This document shows, piece after piece, positions 16,043-20,920 of a DNA stretch of 20,920 nt. Below the pieces are notes generated by a model, which was not told the origin of the DNA, made no database searches, and was given only the letters and a program-made list of their open reading frames with translations. Both the position numbers and the translations under genes were made by a program. The DNA is from Lachnospiraceae bacterium (lineage in GTDB: Bacteria; Bacillota; Clostridia; Lachnospirales; Lachnospiraceae), in NCBI GenBank assembly GCA_014804225.1, contig JAAVAF010000009.1, forward strand, positions 1 through 20,920. Reading direction: 5' to 3'. The stretch's first letter is position 1. Every line of letters starts with the position of its first letter.

Positions 16043-17083
16043 ATGCGACCGATTAGAGTATTAGTTGTGGAAGATTCGTTGGTGTTTCGGGAATTGTTGG
16101 TACAGAATTTAAACAAAGACCCCGCAATAGAGGTCGTAGCAACAGCAAAAGATCCATTTGAGGCAAGAGATGCGATTATAGAGCATAAGCCCGATGTAAT
16201 GACCTTGGATATAGAGTTGCCCAGAATGAACGGAATAGAGTTTTTACAGAAACTGATGCCACAGTATCCGCTTCCGGTAGTCGTAATCAGTGCCCTAAGC
16301 GACAAGGTATTTGACGCACTGAATGCAGGAGCCGTTGATTTCGTGGCAAAACCGTCCGTAACAGGGCGTGCGCAGCTTGAGGATTTTATCCAAAATGAGC
16401 TGCTTGTAAAGATTAAGATTGCATCCACTGCAAAAATCAGTCAGATTAAGCAAAAGGCGGCAGCCGCACAGGTGCTGCAGGGTGCACAGGCGCTTACCCA
16501 AAAGGGGAGCGATCTGATCGTGGCGATTGGGGCTTCCACCGGAGGAACGGAAGCAATTTTCTCCGTTGTAAAGGATTTCGGACCGGATATCCCCGGTGTT
16601 GTGATTGTGCAGCATATGCCGCCGGGATTTACGAGTATGTATGCGAAAAGATTAGATAATCAGTGCCGGGTTCAGGTAAAGGAGGCACGTACGGGTGACA
16701 GGGTTCTTCCGGGACATGTGCTGATTGCACCGGGCGGTGATGAACATATGCGTTTGGTAAAAGTGAACGGTGTATATCAGGTTGAAGTCAAACCGGGACC
16801 GCGCGTAAACGGGCATTGTCCGTCCGTGGAGGTACTGTTTGATTCTGTTGCAAAGGTAGCGGGACCAAAGGCGCTTGGGATCATTCTTACGGGAATGGGC
16901 GGCGATGGTGCGAAAGGACTGCTTGCGATGCGCAAAGCAGGTGCACACACGATCGGACAGGACGAGTCGACGTGTGTTGTATATGGAATGCCAAAGGTTG
17001 CTTATGATATCGGTGCGGTGGAGTATCAGGAAAAACTGCAGGATATTGCTAAGAGAACTTATGCAGTGTTAAATAAAATGTAA
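16043..17083 (+). CDS. cheB: Chemotaxis response regulator protein-glutamate methylesterase CheB
   Basis: Removes receptor methyl groups, and in many species deamidates receptor glutamines, opposing CheR; CheA phosphorylation activates it. 346 residues, typical. The receiver (1-120) has acidic Glu10 and Asp11, phosphoacceptor Asp56 in LDIELPRMNG, Ser83 and Lys103. A helical linker (120-155) rich in Ala, Lys and Gln leads to the esterase, whose catalytic triad is visible: Ser165 in GASTGG, His191 in VQHMPPGF and Asp288 in TGMGGDG. The substrate-site motifs RVNGHCPSV (254-262) and QDESTCVVYGMP (306-317) are intact. AAGGA at 16028-16032, overlapping the end of cheR, is the ribosome binding site. 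The gap to the CheY-like gene is 12 bases. Confidence 0.95.
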   Translation: MRPIRVLVVEDSLVFRELLVQNLNKDPAIEVVATAKDPFEARDAIIEHKPDVMTLDIELPRMNGIEFLQKLMPQYPLPVVVISALSDKVFDALNAGAVDFVAKPSVTGRAQLEDFIQNELLVKIKIASTAKISQIKQKAAAAQVLQGAQALTQKGSDLIVAIGASTGGTEAIFSVVKDFGPDIPGVVIVQHMPPGFTSMYAKRLDNQCRVQVKEARTGDRVLPGHVLIAPGGDEHMRLVKVNGVYQVEVKPGPRVNGHCPSVEVLFDSVAKVAGPKALGIILTGMGGDGAKGLLAMRKAGAHTIGQDESTCVVYGMPKVAYDIGAVEYQEKLQDIAKRTYAVLNKM

Positions 17084-17095
17084 AGGAGAGGAACA

Positions 17096-17488
17096 ATGAA
17101 GATTTTATTGGCAGAAGACGATTTTACAACAAGAAAGTTCATGGTGAGCTTCCTGTCGAAGTACGGTGAATGCGATGTTACCGTGGATGGCATGGAAGCC
17201 GTAGACGCTTTCATGATGGCGCTTGAAGATGATGAGCCTTATGATCTGGTGTGTCTTGACATCATGATGCCGGTTATGGACGGGTATCAGGCGCTTATGG
17301 GAATTCGAAATTTGGAAAAAGAACGCAATATTCCCGAGGAAAAAGCTGTCAAAGTCATTATGACGACTGCACTGAATGATGAGCAGAATGTGAAGATGGC
17401 ATTTGATCTGGGCTGTACAATTTATTCGGGAAAGCCGATTGATAAAGCAAGGTTTGAACAGGCTATGAAAAAGTTAGGCTTGATATAA
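17096..17488 (+). CDS. CheY-like single-domain response regulator
   Basis: A stand-alone receiver of 130 residues. Acidic Asp8 and Asp9, phosphoacceptor Asp55 in LVCLDIMMPVMDG, Thr90, and Lys113 are all present. Tyr110 lies three residues before the Lys, the position of the aromatic switch residue of CheY. In a chemosensory operon the likely phosphodonor is CheA and the likely output is the flagellar switch, though no flagellar gene lies in the window, so the target could also be another protein or it could serve as a phosphate sink. AGGAG at 17084-17088 is 7 bases before the start. It sits between cheB and cheA, consistent with cheY, but I leave the symbol blank because several CheY-like proteins can coexist in one genome. 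Confidence 0.9.
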   Translation: MKILLAEDDFTTRKFMVSFLSKYGECDVTVDGMEAVDAFMMALEDDEPYDLVCLDIMMPVMDGYQALMGIRNLEKERNIPEEKAVKVIMTTALNDEQNVKMAFDLGCTIYSGKPIDKARFEQAMKKLGLI

Positions 17489-17524
17489 TTCAGACATTAA
17501 AAATATTTAAGGAAAGGAGAACAT

Positions 17525-19678
17525 ATGGCTGAGGAATTTAACACAGAAGGAATGTTAGACATATATCTCTTTGAGAACGGACAGCTTTTGGAACGACTGC
17601 AGGAAATGGTTTTAGACCAGAAGGATGCCGATGGTTTTGACGAAGACAGCATTAATGAAATATTTAGAACCATGCATACCATTAAGGGATCTTCCGGTAT
17701 TATGATGTTTGACAACATCACGGCAATTGCCCATAAATTGGAAGACATTTTCTTCTACTTAAGAGAATCGCATCCCGATAATGTACCACATTTGCAGCTT
17801 GTTGAGCATGTGTTGGAGGTAGAGGATTTCATCAGCGGTGAGATGGAGAAAATCAGAAACGGAGATACGGTTGACGGCGATCCGAAAGACATTATCAAAG
17901 ATTTGGATGCATTTCTTGATCAGATTAAAAATGGTGCAGGAGCGGGTGCGAAACAGGCGCCCGAGAATGTGCATGAAGAACCAAAGCAGTTTTATATTGC
18001 GCCGGTTGCCACAGAGGCAAGCCGTTTCTATAAGGTGTATGTCAATTTTTCACCGGACACGGGAATGGCAAATATCCGCGCATACAAAATTGTGTACGCG
18101 ATGAAAGAGATTGCCGAGGATTTACTCTACTCTCCGGAAGATATTCTTTCCGACGAGAGCAGCGCTGAAGTGATCATGAAGGAGGGATTTAAAATCCTGC
18201 TTCAGGCACAGTGTACAGAGGAGGAAATCCGAAACATCATCGGTATCGGATATGATATCAAGAAAGTGGATGTCTATGAATGCTCGGCGAATGAGTTCTT
18301 ACAAGGCTTTAACTTTGGTGATGATCAAGGTTCTCAGCAGGTTATCGACTTAGAATCAAGTGTAGAAGAAATTGAGGCGAAAGCGGAGCAGAAAGAGGGA
18401 GAGCCTGAAAAGAAACCCGAGAAACCTCAGATTGCTCCGGGTGATTTCGTTATCAAATCCAAGGAACCGGGCAAGCAGAAGAAGCTTGCAAAGGATAAAC
18501 CCAAAGGACATAAAGATGCTTTTATCAGCGTCAATGTAAGCAAGATGGATCAGCTTATGGATTTGATTGGAGAGCTTGTCATTTCCGAGTCGGTTGTGTT
18601 GCAAAACCCTGATTTGAAAGTACCAGGATTAAATCTTACGAACTTTAACAAAGCAGCGGCGCAGATGGCAAAAATTTCGACGGATTTGCAAAATGTCATT
18701 ATGTCGATGCGTATGATGCCGCTGACCAATTTGTTCCAAAAAATGAACCGTACCGTGTTTGACATCTCCAGAAAATTAGGAAAGAACATTGATTTTGAGC
18801 AGGTTGGCGAACACACAGAGGTAGATAAGAACATTATTGACAATATTTCGGATCCGTTGATGCATCTGGTGCGTAATGCGGTTGACCACGGTGTCGAAAC
18901 AAAAGAGGAGCGTGCCCAGACCACCAAGTCGGAAAGAGCAAAAATAACGCTTTCTGCAAGAACGGAGGCCGGAAAAGTTTGGATCAGCGTAACCGATGAC
19001 GGAAAAGGTCTTGACCGCAATAAGATCCTTGCAAAGGCAAGGAAAAAAGGACTCTTGGATGACGACAAGCCAGACAGCGCTTACAGCGACAAGGAAGTGT
19101 TCCAGTTTATTACCCTGCCGGGATTTTCAACGAATGAGCAGGTAACGGAATACTCCGGAAGAGGCGTAGGTATGGACGTTGTTGTCCAGAATATACAGTC
19201 CATCGGTGGAGCGTTGGAAATTGACAGCGTTGCGGGCGAAGGCTCTACATTTACGCTGAAGATACCGCTGACACTGGCGATTATTGATGGTATCGTCATG
19301 GAAACAGGAACTTCTTCCTTTGTAGTGGAAACAGGAGTCATTAAAGAGTTTGTCAGCGTGAAAGAGGATATGATGATTCATGAGCCGAACGGCGATGAAT
19401 ACATTATGATACGCGGAGAGTGCTACCCCGTACTCCGCCTCGGAGAGTGGTACGGATTAAAAGAGTACCGCAAATCAGTGGAAGAAGGCATGATGCTTAT
19501 CTTTGAAGTTGAGAACAAAACGATATGTCTTTTTGTTGACAGGTTGATCGGAAAACAGGAGATTGTAGTGAAGCCAATTCCATCCTATGTCAAGAAAGTC
19601 AAAGGATTGTCGGGATGTACACAGCTTGGAGATGGCAGCATCGCACTGATTATAGATCCCGTAGGATTAATAGAATAA
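17525..19678 (+). CDS. cheA: Chemotaxis histidine kinase CheA
   Basis: The central kinase of the chemosensory array; it autophosphorylates on a histidine and passes phosphate to CheY and CheB. 717 residues with all five domains in order. P1/HPt (1-135) has phospho-His51 in MHTIKGSSG. P2 (about 165-255) is a regulator-docking domain of the Firmicutes type. An acidic and Lys-rich linker (275-330) precedes the P3 dimerisation helices (335-400), with MDQLMDLIGELV at the start and MSMRMMPL at 394-400. P4, the HATPase, has the N box HLVRNAVDHG (447-456), G1 DDGKGLD (491-497) and G2 GRGVGMD (545-551). P5, the CheW-like coupling domain, fills 575-717. AAAGGAG (17513-17519) is 5 bases before the ATG. 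No visible truncation or missing motif, so it should be active. The gap to cheW is 24 bases. Confidence 0.96.
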   Translation: MAEEFNTEGMLDIYLFENGQLLERLQEMVLDQKDADGFDEDSINEIFRTMHTIKGSSGIMMFDNITAIAHKLEDIFFYLRESHPDNVPHLQLVEHVLEVEDFISGEMEKIRNGDTVDGDPKDIIKDLDAFLDQIKNGAGAGAKQAPENVHEEPKQFYIAPVATEASRFYKVYVNFSPDTGMANIRAYKIVYAMKEIAEDLLYSPEDILSDESSAEVIMKEGFKILLQAQCTEEEIRNIIGIGYDIKKVDVYECSANEFLQGFNFGDDQGSQQVIDLESSVEEIEAKAEQKEGEPEKKPEKPQIAPGDFVIKSKEPGKQKKLAKDKPKGHKDAFISVNVSKMDQLMDLIGELVISESVVLQNPDLKVPGLNLTNFNKAAAQMAKISTDLQNVIMSMRMMPLTNLFQKMNRTVFDISRKLGKNIDFEQVGEHTEVDKNIIDNISDPLMHLVRNAVDHGVETKEERAQTTKSERAKITLSARTEAGKVWISVTDDGKGLDRNKILAKARKKGLLDDDKPDSAYSDKEVFQFITLPGFSTNEQVTEYSGRGVGMDVVVQNIQSIGGALEIDSVAGEGSTFTLKIPLTLAIIDGIVMETGTSSFVVETGVIKEFVSVKEDMMIHEPNGDEYIMIRGECYPVLRLGEWYGLKEYRKSVEEGMMLIFEVENKTICLFVDRLIGKQEIVVKPIPSYVKKVKGLSGCTQLGDGSIALIIDPVGLIE

Positions 19679-19702
19679 TGGGGAGAAAGGAAGGGCAGCC
19701 AT

Positions 19703-20254
19703 ATGGATGAAATCAGTGAAGTGAAGAGACAGACAGATGAAACGCTTCTTGGGTCTGACGAACATGAAGCGCAAAAGGGCAAGTACATGACCTTTAAATC
19801 CGGTAACGAGTATTTCGGGTTGAAAATCCAGTATGTAAATGAGATTATTGGATTTCAGGCGATAACGGCGATACCGGAAACAGAAGATTATATCAAAGGC
19901 CTGATCAACTTAAGAGGTAAGATCATTCCGGTCATTGATGTAAGACTTCGCTTTCGGCAGCCTGCGTTTGAGTACAATGACAGAACTTGTATTATTGTAA
20001 TCAACGTAAAGTCGACGGTTGTAGGTCTGATTGTGGAAAAGATTGCCGAGGTAGTGGAAATCAGAGAGGAAAACATTTTACCGCCGCCAAGCATCGGGCG
20101 CGCAGATAAGGCACAGAACAAATATGTGTACGGTATCGGAAAAGTAGGTGATTCCGTAAAACTTTTGCTGGATCCGGATAAGCTTTTGAACGATGAGGAT
20201 TTATCGGCGCTTGAGCAGGCTGGCGAAATGAGTAATATTGAAGAGGTTGAATAA
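19703..20254 (+). CDS. cheW: Chemotaxis coupling protein CheW
   Basis: Links CheA to receptors in the array. 183 residues, a little longer than usual because of an N-terminal hydrophilic extension of about 26 residues and an acidic C-terminal tail. The CheW fold runs from YMTFKSGNEYFGLKIQYVNEI (28-48) and includes NLRGKIIPVIDVRLRF (69-84), the signature turn between the two barrels. The two barrels are complete to about residue 165. The ribosome binding site AAGGAAGG (19688-19695) is 7 bases upstream. It follows cheA directly and precedes the receptor gene by 22 bases. Confidence 0.94.
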   Translation: MDEISEVKRQTDETLLGSDEHEAQKGKYMTFKSGNEYFGLKIQYVNEIIGFQAITAIPETEDYIKGLINLRGKIIPVIDVRLRFRQPAFEYNDRTCIIVINVKSTVVGLIVEKIAEVVEIREENILPPPSIGRADKAQNKYVYGIGKVGDSVKLLLDPDKLLNDEDLSALEQAGEMSNIEEVE

Positions 20255-20276
20255 GAAGTGAAAGGAGAATAACAAA

Positions 20277-20920
20277 ATGAAAAACATGAAGATAAAAACA
20301 AGAATGATTATAGGATTTGCAATTCCTATTATACTCACAATAATTAATGTGTTGGTAGGAATGATTTCCGTGAGCACGATTAAAGCTACTGTGGCAGCAA
20401 TGCAGACAGAGCAGTATAGTACAATCACACATAAGATGGAAGAAATCGGAGCGGATGCGGAGAAAGCCAAAATTCTTACTGACACGCTTACGGCAACAAT
20501 TCAGGATGATAATGCACTGATAGAAAGAACTGCTAATATATCGAATATCGTTAGTATCGGAATGATTTTGGTTTCCATTGTGATTTGTCTTATCATTGCA
20601 TTTTCACTGATTAAGGCAATTGCACGCTCCGTAAGACAGTTGTCCGATGCAGCGAAAGATATCGCCCTTGGACGTGTCGATAGTATTGAGTTGGTTAAAT
20701 ACGCGAATGATGAATTTGGTGAATTGGTAGATGAATATAAGAAGGTAATTGATAATATCAAGTATCAGGCAGGTATCGCTGAAGAAGTATCGAATGGAAA
20801 TCTGACAATTTCTGTAAAACCGGCTTCCGCAGAAGATATACTTGGTAATTCCCTGAAGAAATTAGTGGAAGATAACAATAATACGCTTGGCAACATCAGC
20901 GATGCAGGAAATCAGGTTAC
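20277..20920 (+). CDS. Methyl-accepting chemotaxis protein, 3' partial
   Basis: The reading frame is open from ATG 20277 to the window end (214 complete codons), so only the N-terminal part is visible. AAAGGAG at 20261-20267 is 9 bases upstream. A basic N terminus (KNMKIKTRM) is followed by TM1 (10-32). The extracellular loop is only about 57 residues (33-89), much too small for a Cache or four-helix sensor domain. TM2 (90-112) is followed by a HAMP domain containing DAAKDIALGRVD (124-135), and a second HAMP-like unit, AEEVSNGNLTISVKPASAEDILG (168-190), typical of tandem HAMP receptors. The signalling tip and any methylation sites lie beyond the window. As the last visible gene of the che operon it is likely a receptor for this array, sensing either its membrane environment, a partner protein, or something cytosolic. 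Confidence 0.85.
   Translation, partial: MKNMKIKTRMIIGFAIPIILTIINVLVGMISVSTIKATVAAMQTEQYSTITHKMEEIGADAEKAKILTDTLTATIQDDNALIERTANISNIVSIGMILVSIVICLIIAFSLIKAIARSVRQLSDAAKDIALGRVDSIELVKYANDEFGELVDEYKKVIDNIKYQAGIAEEVSNGNLTISVKPASAEDILGNSLKKLVEDNNNTLGNISDAGNQV

Noticed and set aside
1..20920. CRISPR array, insertion sequence, prophage or tRNA/rRNA genes
   Set aside because: No regular short repeats with spacers, no transposase or integrase motifs and no recognisable structural RNA gene were seen on either strand.

Overview
The window looks like chromosomal DNA of a Gram-positive anaerobe of the class Clostridia, probably a Lachnospiraceae member of the Butyrivibrio/Roseburia/Eubacterium kind. The reasons are strong AGGAGG-type ribosome binding sites, moderate GC, very large surface proteins built of InlB-like, GLUG and Big_2 repeats, cytosolic response regulators with HD-GYP output, and a compact chemotaxis operon. 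This placement is inference; there is no rRNA or other marker gene. Every convincing gene is on the + strand, and there is no gene-free stretch above 300 bases, no CRISPR array, no tRNA or rRNA gene and no insertion sequence.

Region 1 (1-7500), cell surface. A 5'-truncated repeat protein (InlB-like repeats, coiled coil, GLUG motifs, C-terminal membrane anchor) is followed by a 1475-residue secreted protein of about a dozen Big_2-type Ig-like domains. A hairpin at 7515-7549 ends this block.

Region 2 (7550-11170), surface glycan or amidation pair. A class II glutamine amidotransferase/asparagine synthetase (AsnB type) is followed 11 bases later by a multi-spanning membrane protein that resembles GT-C-like polymer or glycan proteins.

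Region 3 (11200-15000), cytosolic phosphosignalling and c-di-GMP. A response regulator with an intact HD-GYP phosphodiesterase domain has its own promoter and terminator. A soluble PAS histidine kinase follows, overlapping by 17 bases a second response regulator whose HD-GYP domain has lost several metal-binding residues and is probably a pseudoenzyme.

Region 4 (15000-20920), chemosensory operon. A near-perfect palindrome overlaps a TATAAT box and is followed by a leader with several strong hairpins. Then come cheR, cheB, a CheY-like regulator, cheA, cheW and the start of a methyl-accepting chemotaxis protein that runs off the window. All are tightly spaced. Together the genes describe adaptation (CheR/CheB), signalling (CheA/CheW/CheY) and a receptor, next to a kinase and two HD-GYP regulators that could link the array to c-di-GMP. 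The most interesting item is this juxtaposition of an active and a degenerate HD-GYP regulator with a complete chemosensory module.
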